The position numbers and the translations under genes are program-made. Below are positions 1 to 8,740 of a stretch of DNA of 44,302 bases, piece by piece. The notes under the pieces were generated by a model, which was given only the letters and a program-made list of their open reading frames with translations, searched no databases and was not told where the DNA came from. Numbering within the stretch: the first letter of the stretch is position 1; each line of letters begins with the position of its first letter. The DNA comes from Clostridiales bacterium (GTDB lineage: Bacteria; Bacillota; Clostridia; Lachnospirales; Anaerotignaceae): the NCBI GenBank assembly GCA_018364635.1, contig JAGZLR010000013.1, positions 1 through 44,302 on the forward strand, given 5' to 3'.

Positions 1-95
1 ACACCCGTACCCATGCCGAACACGACGGTAAAGACACAAGCGGCTGATGATACTTGGTGGGAAGCTACCTGGGAAAGTAAGTGGTTGCCGGAGTC
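1..95 (+). rRNA. 5S ribosomal RNA, 3' part (cut by window edge)
   Basis: The first ~95 bases match the conserved 5S core: the ACACCCGTACCCATGCCGAACACG block, the loop E/helix IV region around GATACTTGG, and the terminal GTTGCCGGAGTC. The 5' part lies outside the window. A tRNA cluster follows after 5 bases, so this is probably the distal end of a 16S-23S-5S operon. The 3' end is placed to within a few bases. Confidence 0.93.
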
Positions 96-100
96 AATAT

Positions 101-175
101 CGGGGTGTAGCGTAGCTTGGCTAGCGCGCCTGATTTGGGATCAGGAGGTCGCAAGTTCAAATCTTGTCACCCCGA
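101..175 (+). tRNA. tRNA-Pro (anticodon TGG)
   Basis: Acceptor arm CGGGGTG pairs with CACCCCG, discriminator A175. Anticodon stem 129-133 closes a 7-base loop 134-140 with TGG at 136-138. The T-arm GTTCAAAT is present. The 3' CCA is not encoded. Confidence 0.97.
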
Positions 176-205
176 TACTTTATCTTAATTATGTACAATG
201 AACAT

Positions 206-283
<78 letters not shown>

Positions 284-288
284 TATAT

Positions 289-361
289 GGGTCATTAGCT
301 CAGTTGGTAGAGCACTGGACTTTTAATCCAGGTGTCCCGGGTTCGAGCCCCGGATGACTCA
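289..361 (+). tRNA. tRNA-Lys (anticodon TTT)
   Basis: Anticodon stem CTGGA/TCCAG with loop CTTTTAA gives TTT. T-arm GGGTTCGAGCCCC and acceptor GGGTCAT/ATGACTC (one G-T pair) are present, discriminator A361. No CCA is encoded. Confidence 0.97.
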
Positions 362-412
362 TTTGTTTCTATGAGTAGTGGCTGTCTTGCCGCACATTAA
401 TAGTTTTTATAT

Positions 413-497
413 GCAGTCGTGGCGGAATTGGCATACGCGCTAGACTAAGGATCTAGTCCGGGATAACTGGGTAGGGGTTCAAGTCCCCTCGACTGCA
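413..497 (+). tRNA. tRNA-Leu (anticodon AAG)
   Basis: Class II tRNA of 85 bases with a long variable arm. Acceptor GCAGTCG/CGACTGC, discriminator A497. Anticodon stem 440-444/452-456 closes loop CTAAGGA, so the anticodon at 447-449 is AAG. A34 in a leucine tRNA is uncommon in bacteria and usually implies deamination to inosine. No CCA is encoded. Confidence 0.96.
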
Positions 498-503
498 TGA
501 TTC

Positions 504-575
504 GCGCGAATGGCTCAGTGGTAGAGCATCGCCTTGCCAAGGCGAGGGCCGCGGGTTCGAATCCCGTTTCGCGCT
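504..575 (+). tRNA. tRNA-Gly (anticodon GCC)
   Basis: Acceptor GCGCGAA/TTCGCGC, discriminator T575. Anticodon loop TTGCCAA gives GCC. D-arm GGCTCAGTGGTAGAGC and T-arm GGGTTCGAATCCC are standard. No CCA is encoded. Confidence 0.97.
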
Positions 576-592
576 TTCTTTGTAAGTGTTAA

Positions 593-664
593 TGGGCTAT
601 CGCCAAGCGGTAAGGCACAGGACTTTGACTTCTGCATTCGTTGGTTCGAATCCAACTAGCCCAG
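593..664 (+). tRNA. tRNA-Gln (anticodon TTG)
   Basis: Acceptor TGGGCTA/TAGCCCA, discriminator G664. Anticodon stem CAGGA/TTCTG with loop CTTTGAC gives TTG. It shares its D-arm sequence (ATCGCCAAGCGGTAAGGCA) with the next tRNA, so the two look like tandem isoacceptor paralogues. Confidence 0.96.
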
Positions 665-684
665 TTTTTATTATAATTTAATAA

Positions 685-756
685 TGGGGTATCGCCAAGC
701 GGTAAGGCAATGGATTCTGATTCCATCATACGCAGGTTCGAATCCTGCTACCCTAG
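685..756 (+). tRNA. tRNA-Gln (anticodon CTG)
   Basis: Acceptor TGGGGTA/TACCCTA, discriminator G756. Anticodon stem ATGGA/TCCAT with loop TTCTGAT gives CTG. Last tRNA of the cluster. Paired with the preceding TTG isoacceptor, it gives dedicated decoding of both Gln codons. Confidence 0.96.
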
Positions 757-759
757 TTA

Positions 760-788
760 AAGACCAGATGTTATCTGGTCTTTTTTTT
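760..788 (+). terminator. Rho-independent terminator of the rRNA-tRNA cluster
   Basis: Stem AAGACCAGAT / ATCTGGTCTT with a short loop, followed by an eight-T run at 781-788. It lies directly after the last tRNA. Confidence 0.9.
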
Positions 789-832
789 AATGAAATTGTA
801 ATCCAAAAAATATGTCATTTCTTAGCTATTTT

Positions 833-841
833 TGATATAAT
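833..841 (+). promoter_or_regulatory. Extended -10 promoter for the (p)ppGpp synthetase gene
   Basis: TGATATAAT carries the TG extension (833-834) and a consensus TATAAT at 836-841, about 40 bases before the start codon. No good -35 box is visible. Confidence 0.55.
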
Positions 842-880
842 AGAAAAGTTACTAGATGGAATTTGAAGAGGAGGATAAGT

Positions 881-1558
881 ATGTCAGAAGTGTTCAGTGA
901 GGAAATGCTATTGAATAAAATGGATGATAATGATATAGAAGCAGTAGAAGAAAAGTTTGCAGAACTTCAAGAGATGATGATGATTTATCGATCTGCAATT
1001 AGGGAAGTCAGTACAAAATTTGAGGTACTGAATGACGAGTTTCAAAGCAAGTGGAAAAGAAATCCTATTGAGTATATGAAATCTCGAGTGAAAACTCCAA
1101 AAAGTATTTTTAAAAAATTGGAGAAACGCGGATTAGAGATTAGTATCTCTTCTGCAAGAGAGAATTTACATGATATTGCTGGTATTCGTGTGATCTGCTC
1201 ATTTGTTGATGATATTTATGCTATTGCAAATATGGTAAAGCAGCAACAGGATATTAAATTGATTGAAGAGAAAGATTACATAAAAAATCCAAAGCCAAAT
1301 GGATATAGAAGTTTGCATTTAGTGCTAGAGATACCAGTATTTTTTTCTGATCATGTTGAAAATGTCAATGTGGAAGTACAAATTCGTACAATTGCAATGG
1401 ATTTCTGGGCAAGTTTAGAACATAAGTTATATTATAAAAAAGTTGTAGATGATTCGTGTCATGTATCTGCAGAATTAAAGAAGTGTGCTGATATTATTGC
1501 ATCTACTGATATGAAAATGCAGGAAATTCATGATATGGTAGAAAAACTAGAATGTTAG
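881..1558 (+). CDS. Small alarmone synthetase, (p)ppGpp synthetase (RelQ/RelP type)
   Basis: Transfers pyrophosphate from ATP to GDP/GTP to make the stringent-response alarmone in the cytoplasm. The 225-residue protein has only a synthetase domain, with no HD hydrolase, TGS or ACT regions, as in RelQ/RelP/YjbM (about 210-230 aa). Visible motifs are RVKTPKSIFKKLE (69-81), HDIAGIRV (97-104, metal-binding D98), PNGYRSLH (139-146) and EVQIRT (165-170). The start is ATG 881 because AGAGGAGG lies 7-8 bases upstream; an in-frame upstream ATG at 863 has no such site. It sits alone between the tRNA terminator and the next gene. RelQ fits better than RelP by general resemblance only. Confidence 0.93.
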   Translation: MSEVFSEEMLLNKMDDNDIEAVEEKFAELQEMMMIYRSAIREVSTKFEVLNDEFQSKWKRNPIEYMKSRVKTPKSIFKKLEKRGLEISISSARENLHDIAGIRVICSFVDDIYAIANMVKQQQDIKLIEEKDYIKNPKPNGYRSLHLVLEIPVFFSDHVENVNVEVQIRTIAMDFWASLEHKLYYKKVVDDSCHVSAELKKCADIIASTDMKMQEIHDMVEKLEC

Positions 1559-1616
1559 ATAATTCTTTATAGTTTCTTACAATTTAAAAAAAGATTAGGA
1601 AAGATAGTTTCATCTA

Positions 1617-1625
1617 TGTTACAAT
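1617..1625 (+). promoter_or_regulatory. Extended -10 promoter for the secreted glycosidase-family gene
   Basis: TGTTACAAT: TG at 1617-1618 and TACAAT at 1620-1625, 33 bases before the start codon. The -35 region is poor. Confidence 0.45.
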
Positions 1626-1657
1626 AAACAAATATTGAATAAATTTGAGGTGAATTT

Positions 1658-4462
1658 ATGAAACGAGCAAAACTAAAACAATTTGCTTTGGCAGCCATTA
1701 TGACTGCCACTCTTTTTTCATTTGGTGGATATCATGTTATGGCAGCACAAAAGCTCTATGATGATGTGACGACTTCTGTGATAACAAAGGGGGTTGAGTA
1801 TGAGTTTAATCATAGGCTGACAGAGGATGGTTGGCAGGATATTCATGTATTAAAGATTAATATGAACGATCCATATATTACATTAGTGCCAGTAGAGTCT
1901 ACAACAGAATATGGCAAAAAAGAAACCGTTTTAAAAATGGTAAATGACTCAGGTGCAATCGCTGGTGTCAATGGCGATTTTTTTGGAATGAGTGGGAATT
2001 ATTCAGCCTCCTTCGGGCCGGTAATTAGAGATGGAAACCTTATTTCTGCAGGAACAGACAGAAACTTATCTTCCAACGAGTATGCCACTTTCTTTATTGA
2101 TAAAGAAGGAAATCCATTTATAGATTATTTTAAATTTAATATTGAATTTTTCAATAATGGCCAATCTCATTTAGAATTTGCCTCTGTGAATAAAATTACA
2201 GAAATGGTATATCCGATTTATTTTGATCGAAATGCAGCTAACTCAACAAAGGATTTGGATGCAAGATTTCCAGAATTAGTAAAAATTGTTGTAGAAGATG
2301 GGGTTATTACTTATATCTCAGAAAAAGGAGAAACAGTTGATGTTCCCGAAAACGGATATTTAATTATTTTGAGTGCTGCTTATGCGGATGCAAGCAAAGA
2401 TGTGTTTGCTGTTGGGCAGACTGCGGAAATAAAAATGACTGCTTCTGTAGATCTAAATGCTATTGAAACAGCCATTAGTGGCGCTGGTAAAATTTTAACA
2501 GAAGGAGAACTTCCGACAGAACCAGGACTTGTTATTTCAGGTAGACAGCCTAGAACTGCGATTGGTATTTCTCAGGATAAAAATACGGTGATTCTGATGG
2601 AGGTAGATGGAAGAGGCTCGAGCATTGGCGCAACTCATGAGGAAATGGCTGCGTTGATGAAAGAGTATGGAGCATATGAAGCTATGCATTTAGACGGAGG
2701 CGGCTCATCTACAATGGTAGTAAAAGAAAAAGATGAGACTGCTGCAAGCGTTGTAAATAAAGTCTCTGATGGTAGTGAGAGAAAAGTGATGAATGCTCTT
2801 GCTGTAAAAAATGAAGCTCCACAGGGTGGCTTAGCATCAATTGAAGTTGAACCATCTGTAGAAAGAGCTTTTGTCGGAGAGCCAATCTCATTTACAGTAA
2901 AAGGCTATGACGAGTATTACCATCTCTTAGATGTTGACATGAGTCAGGTTACATTTACATCTTCTTCTGAAAATGGAACATTTCAGGGAAATCAGTTGAC
3001 TACTGTTTCTGAAGGAGATATTGAAGTGCAAGCAAGTTATCAAGGTTTGAATGGAAAAGTAGTAGTACATGCAATGTCTCCAGCTGTGTTGACTCCGTCT
3101 GTTAGCAGTATTTCTTTGGCTCCAGGGAAGTCTATTAGTTTAAGTTTCCAAGCGACAGGGACAGAGGGATATTCAGCTCCTATTACTGGTGGAGTTAGTT
3201 ATGAGCTTTCTGATCCTGCGTTAGGTACAATCAATGGAGATACATTTGTTGCAGGGAATAATGGAAGCGGTTACATAAAATGTACCTTTCAGAATGCTAT
3301 ATGTTATATCCCTGTCAGCATTGGAGGAACAGAAAAACCGATTGACTCCTTTGAAAACACTGCAGCCTTATCTTTTGAAAGTTATCCCAAAACGATAACA
3401 GGGTGGGCTGCGGTACAACCGAATTTGTTTTCTGAAGGCGCAAAAGCTTTGGAGATGAATTATACTTTTTCAGAAAGTACATCAACACAGGCTGCGTACT
3501 TAAACTTTGTACAGCCAATTCAGATTTCTAATAAAGTGAATTCGCTCTCCCTTTCTATCTTAGGGAATGGATCTGGCGACTGGGTAAGAGGAAAAGTAAA
3601 AGATGCCTCTGGAAAAGAAATCGTTATTGATTTTACCAAAGATATGAATTGGACAGGCTGGCAGACGGCGACTGCTGAGTTGCCAGATGATTTAACTTAT
3701 CCAATTCAAGTGACAACGTTATATGTAGCTTCTTTATCAAATACCAATACTGCAGAGCAGAAAGTTTGTTTTGATAATTTAACTGGATATTTCGTCTCAG
3801 AATATGCTGGAGAACTTCCGCAAGGAAGCGTGATAAAAGATAAAAATGAAGAGGTATTTAGTGGCAAAGAAGAAGGTAGCTATTATATTAATATGGTTGG
3901 TACAGTATCTAGTGGTACTGTAGATAACAAAGAGCTCTATGAGTCACAGAGGCAGAAAGTCGCTTCGATGGTGTCACAGGACGCAGATACTGTAGTTTTT
4001 GCTGGTAAAAGCGATATATCTTCTGGCAGCACAGATGAAATTCGGTGGACATCGACATATGGTTTTTATCCGAAAAATGGTGTAGATATTCTCCAGTTGA
4101 CGGCAGTTAATGGTGGTTTGAAGAATACATATAGCGCGCAATGGTCTACCTTTAAAAAAGATGTACTTGCTTCAGGAAATAAAAATCTGATTATTATGAT
4201 GGACCGTACGGCATCGGCATTTACTGATCGTTTAGAGAGAGAATTGTTTACAAAAGTATTAGGTGAAATTAAGGAAGCAGGCAAAGAAGTATTTCTTGTT
4301 TCTTCTTCTGGTAATAGCAGTTGGAATACTATGAAGGAAGGAATTCATTATATTAATTTGCCTGATTTATGGGTAAACAATGCAGTGAATCCAAATTTCA
4401 AAATTCTTCGGTTAAAACTGACAGGAGATCAGTTGACATTTTATCTTCAGGACGTTCAGTAA
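1658..4462 (+). CDS. Secreted phosphodiester glycosidase (NAGPA) family protein, multidomain
   Basis: Predicted exported protein of 934 residues. Residues 1-29 form a signal peptide with a hydrophobic core and an AA-type cleavage region. The NAGPA-like domain (roughly 55-375) shows GVNGDFFG near 106, a GPVIRDGNLIS segment, RTAIGI, and LDGGGSSTMV near 345-354, which is the conserved core of enzymes cleaving glycosyl-1-phosphodiester bonds. Ig-like beta-rich modules follow (about 385-475 and beyond), then a beta-sandwich resembling a carbohydrate-binding fold (about 560-690). The last ~190 residues (from about 735) look like a degraded calcineurin-type phosphoesterase fold without recognisable metal ligands. 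The wall polymer locus downstream makes a cell-surface glycopolymer substrate plausible but unproven. It is monocistronic with its own promoter and terminator. Confidence 0.85.
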   Translation: MKRAKLKQFALAAIMTATLFSFGGYHVMAAQKLYDDVTTSVITKGVEYEFNHRLTEDGWQDIHVLKINMNDPYITLVPVESTTEYGKKETVLKMVNDSGAIAGVNGDFFGMSGNYSASFGPVIRDGNLISAGTDRNLSSNEYATFFIDKEGNPFIDYFKFNIEFFNNGQSHLEFASVNKITEMVYPIYFDRNAANSTKDLDARFPELVKIVVEDGVITYISEKGETVDVPENGYLIILSAAYADASKDVFAVGQTAEIKMTASVDLNAIETAISGAGKILTEGELPTEPGLVISGRQPRTAIGISQDKNTVILMEVDGRGSSIGATHEEMAALMKEYGAYEAMHLDGGGSSTMVVKEKDETAASVVNKVSDGSERKVMNALAVKNEAPQGGLASIEVEPSVERAFVGEPISFTVKGYDEYYHLLDVDMSQVTFTSSSENGTFQGNQLTTVSEGDIEVQASYQGLNGKVVVHAMSPAVLTPSVSSISLAPGKSISLSFQATGTEGYSAPITGGVSYELSDPALGTINGDTFVAGNNGSGYIKCTFQNAICYIPVSIGGTEKPIDSFENTAALSFESYPKTITGWAAVQPNLFSEGAKALEMNYTFSESTSTQAAYLNFVQPIQISNKVNSLSLSILGNGSGDWVRGKVKDASGKEIVIDFTKDMNWTGWQTATAELPDDLTYPIQVTTLYVASLSNTNTAEQKVCFDNLTGYFVSEYAGELPQGSVIKDKNEEVFSGKEEGSYYINMVGTVSSGTVDNKELYESQRQKVASMVSQDADTVVFAGKSDISSGSTDEIRWTSTYGFYPKNGVDILQLTAVNGGLKNTYSAQWSTFKKDVLASGNKNLIIMMDRTASAFTDRLERELFTKVLGEIKEAGKEVFLVSSSGNSSWNTMKEGIHYINLPDLWVNNAVNPNFKILRLKLTGDQLTFYLQDVQ

Positions 4463-4466
4463 ATCA

Positions 4467-4510
4467 GAAATCCGATTTTTCTATCGAGAGGCAGAAAAAT
4501 CGGATTTTTT
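4467..4510 (+). terminator. Rho-independent terminator
   Basis: Inverted repeat with arms AAATCCGATTTTT (4468-4480) and AAAAATCGGATTT (4495-4507), followed by a T-run. It separates the glycosidase gene from murJ. Confidence 0.88.
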
Positions 4511-4550
4511 CCGTTGAGAGACTTTTTCTTGCCTTTTCTGTAGGAGATTC

Positions 4551-4579
4551 TTGTAAAATATAGCGTTTTAGGTTAAGAT
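4551..4579 (+). promoter_or_regulatory. Sigma-A-type promoter for the murJ/polysaccharide operon
   Basis: TTGTAA (4551-4556), 17-base spacer, TAAGAT (4574-4579), 40 bases ahead of the murJ start codon. Confidence 0.5.
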
Positions 4580-4618
4580 AAACAAGATATGAAAATATAA
4601 AGGATGAGGTTATAGAGG

Positions 4619-6187
4619 ATGTCAGGAAAAAATAAGGCAGTAAGAGCTGCTAGTTCTATGATGATGATTACTTTAATAGGCAAAATTCTTGGCCTATTTC
4701 GGGAGCAGCTGCTTGCAAGAAATTATGCAGTTGGCATGGAATCTAGCGCTTTTATGACAGCAAGTCAGATACCACGGATATTTTTTGACGCAGTGTTTGC
4801 TTCTGCTATTTCAGCAAGTTTTATTCCTATATTTAATGAATATCTTCAAAAAAGAGGAAAAGAAGAGGCATTTCGTCTTTCCAACAATTTTATTACGCTG
4901 GTAGGAATTTTTACAATATTGTTGACTTCAGTAGCAATTATTTTTGCACCGCAACTGACCAATTTATTTGCAGACGGATTTGATGAAGAGACGGCAATGC
5001 TGTGTACACAGTTGCTTCGGTGGTTGTTGCCAACAATTGTTTTTACAGGAATTGCATTTTCATTTGTTGGTGTTTTGCAATCTATGGGAGAATTTGGCAT
5101 TCCGGCAGCAATGAGTATTGCTTCTAATGGCATTGTTATTATTTATTTTCTATTTTTTAATCATAAATTTGGTATTTTTGGACTTACCGCTGCTTTTTTG
5201 TTGGGATGGGCTATGCAGGCATTGATCCAAATTCCACCAATGATAAAGCGAGGTTATATTTATCGACCACGAATTGATTTGAAAGATGAAGGTTTGAAAA
5301 AGATTTTATTACTTATGCTGCCGGTTATGGTAAGCACCTGGATTCAACCAATCAATTTATCCATTAGTTTAAAATACGCTTCCAGACTATTTCAAGGCTC
5401 AGGGGTATCTGCGATTAACTATGCAAATACGCTATATACAATTATTACTGGTGTATTTGTTTTGTCAGTGGCAAATGTAATATTCCCAGAGCTATCAAGG
5501 TTGATATCTGATAATAAAATCGAAGAGTTTTCAATCATGATTCATCGGACATTACGTATTCTGTTTTTTATTTTGATTCCTATGACTGTTGGCTTAATGA
5601 TTTTAAGTGAAGATATTGTTAGAATGATTTATCAATATGGAAAATTTGATGACTTTTCTACAAATATTACAGCGAAAGCTTTATTCTTTTTTGCGGTAGG
5701 AATGTTAGGCTTTGGCATGCAGACGATTTTAAGCCGTGCCTTTTATGCATTTAAAGATGGAAAAATGCCTTTGATTTCTGGGATTGTATCTATTGTGATT
5801 AATTATATTGCCTGTATTTTTCTTGTAGATAAATATAATGTGGCAGGTCTTGCTTTTGCCTCTGCTATCTCTACAACTGCCGCTGCATTGGTGCTTTATT
5901 TTCCGATGCGTGCTAGAATAAGAACGTCAGTAAGGGGAGAGGACAGAAGAGATCTTACTTATATGATAATTTCATCGATTGTCATGGCTATCTGTATTTT
6001 AATTGTACGATGGGTAGTTGCATCTATATTGCCTTCTTCTGTAGTTGCACGAATCTTGATTGTTTGTTTGCCAACAGCAGTTGGTATTTTGGTATATATG
6101 TTATTATCTTGGAAATTAGGAATTGGGGAAGCAAAGTATGTTTCCGATGCCATTAAAAGGAAGTTGAAAAGGAGTGTGAACAAGTGA
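4619..6187 (+). CDS. murJ: Lipid II flippase / murein biosynthesis integral membrane protein MurJ
   Basis: Polytopic membrane protein of 522 residues, the usual MurJ size, of the MOP/MviN exporter superfamily; moves lipid-linked precursors across the cytoplasmic membrane. The N-terminus shows the family pattern: a TLIGKILGLFREQLLAR segment (18-34) and an FFDAVFASAISASFIP segment (55-70). About 14 hydrophobic segments follow, with charged loops such as KRGYIYRPRIDLKDEG. It leads the envelope operon, and its stop overlaps the next start by 4 bases, which ties it to polymer assembly. It could flip lipid II, the lipid-linked wall polymer, or both; sequence alone does not decide. Confidence 0.93.
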   Translation: MSGKNKAVRAASSMMMITLIGKILGLFREQLLARNYAVGMESSAFMTASQIPRIFFDAVFASAISASFIPIFNEYLQKRGKEEAFRLSNNFITLVGIFTILLTSVAIIFAPQLTNLFADGFDEETAMLCTQLLRWLLPTIVFTGIAFSFVGVLQSMGEFGIPAAMSIASNGIVIIYFLFFNHKFGIFGLTAAFLLGWAMQALIQIPPMIKRGYIYRPRIDLKDEGLKKILLLMLPVMVSTWIQPINLSISLKYASRLFQGSGVSAINYANTLYTIITGVFVLSVANVIFPELSRLISDNKIEEFSIMIHRTLRILFFILIPMTVGLMILSEDIVRMIYQYGKFDDFSTNITAKALFFFAVGMLGFGMQTILSRAFYAFKDGKMPLISGIVSIVINYIACIFLVDKYNVAGLAFASAISTTAAALVLYFPMRARIRTSVRGEDRRDLTYMIISSIVMAICILIVRWVVASILPSSVVARILIVCLPTAVGILVYMLLSWKLGIGEAKYVSDAIKRKLKRSVNK

Positions 6188-7617
6188 TAGAACATAGTTT
6201 TTTTTGTAGAATGTTTGCGTCTATCAGTCAGTGGTTTGGCAGGCAGTTTGGGTATAGTAAATGTATTGCGGTTTTTTTGTCACAGAATGATCGTCAGGCT
6301 ACGGTGGAAAATAGTATCCTCTATCGAGTGATTCATTGGATGCGTTCTATTTGCTTAACATTGTTTTCTATATTGGGAGTGGACAGAGCTTCTACAGGTA
6401 GTATTTTCCGTAATCCACTTTTATGGGGAGGAATTGCAATTGTTGGAGCAGTAGTTTTTCCTACAATGGTAGTTTTATTATTTGTTGTAGCGGCTTTTGG
6501 AACATTGTTTTTAGATTTATGTTGTAATAAACAGAGAAAACTAAAGTATTTTGCAATTAACAAATATATCTATATTTTTGCTGCTATCTATGGTGTCTCT
6601 ATCTTTACTTCTGTCACAATTGGCGGCAGTTTGCTTGGTGGCCTGCTAATGGTATGCTTTATGTTGTTTTCTTTAGTTGTAGTTAACATTGTGCAGACTA
6701 GGAAACAAATGGATTTTGTTCTGATTTTGTTTATTCTGATGGGGGTTTTGGTAAGTCTTTATGGCTTTTATCAGTTTGCATTTCCAGAGAAATTTAGTGG
6801 TGTATGGCATGATAAAGAAATGTTTGAAGATATTGGTTTTCGTGTCTATGCAACATTGGAAAATCCGAATGTATTAGGCGAATACTTTTTATTAGTGATT
6901 CCTCTTGCTTTTGCATACTTTTTAACAGGTAAAACACTGAGAACAAAATTAATTTTTTTGGCATCTTTTTTTATTATGATGCTGTGTTTGATTCTCACTT
7001 ATTCTCGTGGCTGCTATATTGGCATTTTAGTGGCTGGATTTTTATTTTTGGTGTTACTTGACAAGCGGTTTATTATTTTAGGTATCTTTGGTATTTTACT
7101 TTTGCCGATGATTTTGCCTCAGACAATTATTAATCGATTTATGAGTATAGGAAATATGGCAGACAGCTCTACTTCTTACAGAATGTATATTTATCTGGGA
7201 ACATTAGCTATGCTAAAAGATTATTGGTTTTGTGGAATTGGTCCTGGTACCAATGCGTTTAATTTGGTTTATCCAGCTTATGCATACAATGGCATTAGTG
7301 CTCCGCATGCCCACAACCTTTTTCTTCAGACGGTTTGCGATACTGGATTTTGTGGCATTATCGCTTTTATAGCGATATTATATCAATATTATAAAGTGGC
7401 ATTTGCCTCTTTCATTCATGAAAAAAATAGAGAATACCGAATCTTTAATATTGCAGGAATATCTGCAATTACTGGATTTTTAGTTCAAAGTCTTTTTGAT
7501 TATACATTTTATAATTATCGCGTTGTGCTTATGTTTTGGGCCGTTTTAGGTTTTGGTATACTATTTACCAAGATGGAGGCTTTAAAAGGAGAGAGCCAGC
7601 AGGAGGTTGAAGGATGA
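6184..7617 (+). CDS. O-antigen ligase / polymerase-like membrane protein (Wzy_C family)
   Basis: 477-residue polytopic membrane protein starting at GTG 6184, which overlaps the murJ stop; AAAAGGAG lies about 14 bases upstream. It has roughly 10-12 hydrophobic segments and a large extracytoplasmic loop. Family features are an ENPNVLGEY motif (about 227), LTYSRGCYIG (about 275) and GIGPGTNAF followed by APHAHNLFLQ (about 375), the histidine-containing motif of WaaL/Wzy_C proteins. Such enzymes join or polymerise lipid-linked glycans on the outer face of the membrane. With two glycosyltransferases and MurJ in the same operon, it is a candidate polymerase or ligase for the wall polymer made here. 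Its stop overlaps the next start by 4 bases. Confidence 0.85.
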   Translation: MIEHSFFCRMFASISQWFGRQFGYSKCIAVFLSQNDRQATVENSILYRVIHWMRSICLTLFSILGVDRASTGSIFRNPLLWGGIAIVGAVVFPTMVVLLFVVAAFGTLFLDLCCNKQRKLKYFAINKYIYIFAAIYGVSIFTSVTIGGSLLGGLLMVCFMLFSLVVVNIVQTRKQMDFVLILFILMGVLVSLYGFYQFAFPEKFSGVWHDKEMFEDIGFRVYATLENPNVLGEYFLLVIPLAFAYFLTGKTLRTKLIFLASFFIMMLCLILTYSRGCYIGILVAGFLFLVLLDKRFIILGIFGILLLPMILPQTIINRFMSIGNMADSSTSYRMYIYLGTLAMLKDYWFCGIGPGTNAFNLVYPAYAYNGISAPHAHNLFLQTVCDTGFCGIIAFIAILYQYYKVAFASFIHEKNREYRIFNIAGISAITGFLVQSLFDYTFYNYRVVLMFWAVLGFGILFTKMEALKGESQQEVEG

Positions 7618-8723
7618 TCAAGGTTTTGAATGTGATTAGTGATAGTAATATTGGCGGTGCTGGTCGGTGTATTCTTAACTTTTTAAAATACTATGACAGA
7701 GAAAAATTTGAAGTTGATGTTGTGGTGCCAAGAGGAAGTCTTTTAGGTCCAGAAATAGAGAAACTAGATACAAAAGTAATTGAAATAGACGGCATTGCTG
7801 ACAAGTCTTTGGATTTGAAGGCGATAGGAAAATTAAATCGAGTAATTAAGGAAGTAAATCCTCAGATTGTCCACACACATGGTACAGTGACAGGGAGAAT
7901 TTGTGGAAGACTTTGCGGAAAAAAAGTAGTCTATACTAGACACTCTGTGTTTCCTGTCAGTCCTAAAATGAAAAAAGGAATTGGGAGATTTATTAATAAA
8001 ACAATCAATGAGTTTTTGGCTGATGATATAATTGCTGTTGCAGAAGCGGCAAAGAAAAATCTTACAGATGCAGGGATATCCCCCAATAAGATAAAAGTGA
8101 TTTTAAATGGCGTAGAGCAGGTAACGCCGTTAAATGAAGAGGAAATACAAGTAGAAAAGACAAAATTTGGTATTTGTGCTGGACAGACTGTTATCGGAAT
8201 TTTGGCGAGGATTGAAGAAGTGAAAGGGCATCGATACCTTATCGAGGCTGCTGAAAAATTAAAAGAAAATGGGAAAAACTTTAAAGTGCTAATTGCAGGC
8301 GTAGGAAGTATGGAAGAGGATCTAAAGCATTTGGTAAAAGAAAAGCAATTGGAAGATACAGTTATATTTGTTGGTTTTGTTCAGGATGTGCGAAGAATTT
8401 TAAGCCTTTTAGATATTCAGGCTAATGCCTCTTTTGGAACTGAGGCGACAAGCTTAGCGCTTTTGGAAGGAATGAGCCTTGGAATTCCAGCAGTAGTCAG
8501 CAATTATGGTGGCAATCCAGGCGTTATTACCCACGGAGAAAATGGTTACTTATTTCAAAGTCAAGATAGCGCGGATATGGCAAAATATTTGGAGCAGTTG
8601 ATGGATGATAATAATGGCTACCAAAGAATGGTGAAGAAATGTCATGAAATTTTTCAAAAAAAATTTACTGCAAATATATATGCTAGAAATATAGAGAAAG
8701 TTTATGAAGGACTTTTAAGATAA
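7614..8723 (+). CDS. Glycosyltransferase family 4
   Basis: 369-residue cytoplasmic GT-B fold enzyme. The N-terminal half begins NVISDSNIGGAGRCILNFL, the glycine-rich acceptor-side loop. The C-terminal half carries ILARIEEVKGHRYLIEA and the EX7E-type region LLEGMSLGIPAVVSNYGGNPGVI that contacts the nucleotide sugar. Length and order are typical of GT4. ATG 7614 overlaps the previous stop and is preceded by GGAGGTTGA. Sugar and acceptor cannot be read from sequence; context suggests repeat-unit assembly of an envelope glycan. Confidence 0.9.
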   Translation: MIKVLNVISDSNIGGAGRCILNFLKYYDREKFEVDVVVPRGSLLGPEIEKLDTKVIEIDGIADKSLDLKAIGKLNRVIKEVNPQIVHTHGTVTGRICGRLCGKKVVYTRHSVFPVSPKMKKGIGRFINKTINEFLADDIIAVAEAAKKNLTDAGISPNKIKVILNGVEQVTPLNEEEIQVEKTKFGICAGQTVIGILARIEEVKGHRYLIEAAEKLKENGKNFKVLIAGVGSMEEDLKHLVKEKQLEDTVIFVGFVQDVRRILSLLDIQANASFGTEATSLALLEGMSLGIPAVVSNYGGNPGVITHGENGYLFQSQDSADMAKYLEQLMDDNNGYQRMVKKCHEIFQKKFTANIYARNIEKVYEGLLR

Positions 8724-8740
8724 AAAAGGAGGCGTTTGAT

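Noticed and set aside
1..201. 62-codon open frame across 5S rRNA and tRNA-Pro
   Set aside because: It lies entirely on structural RNA genes.
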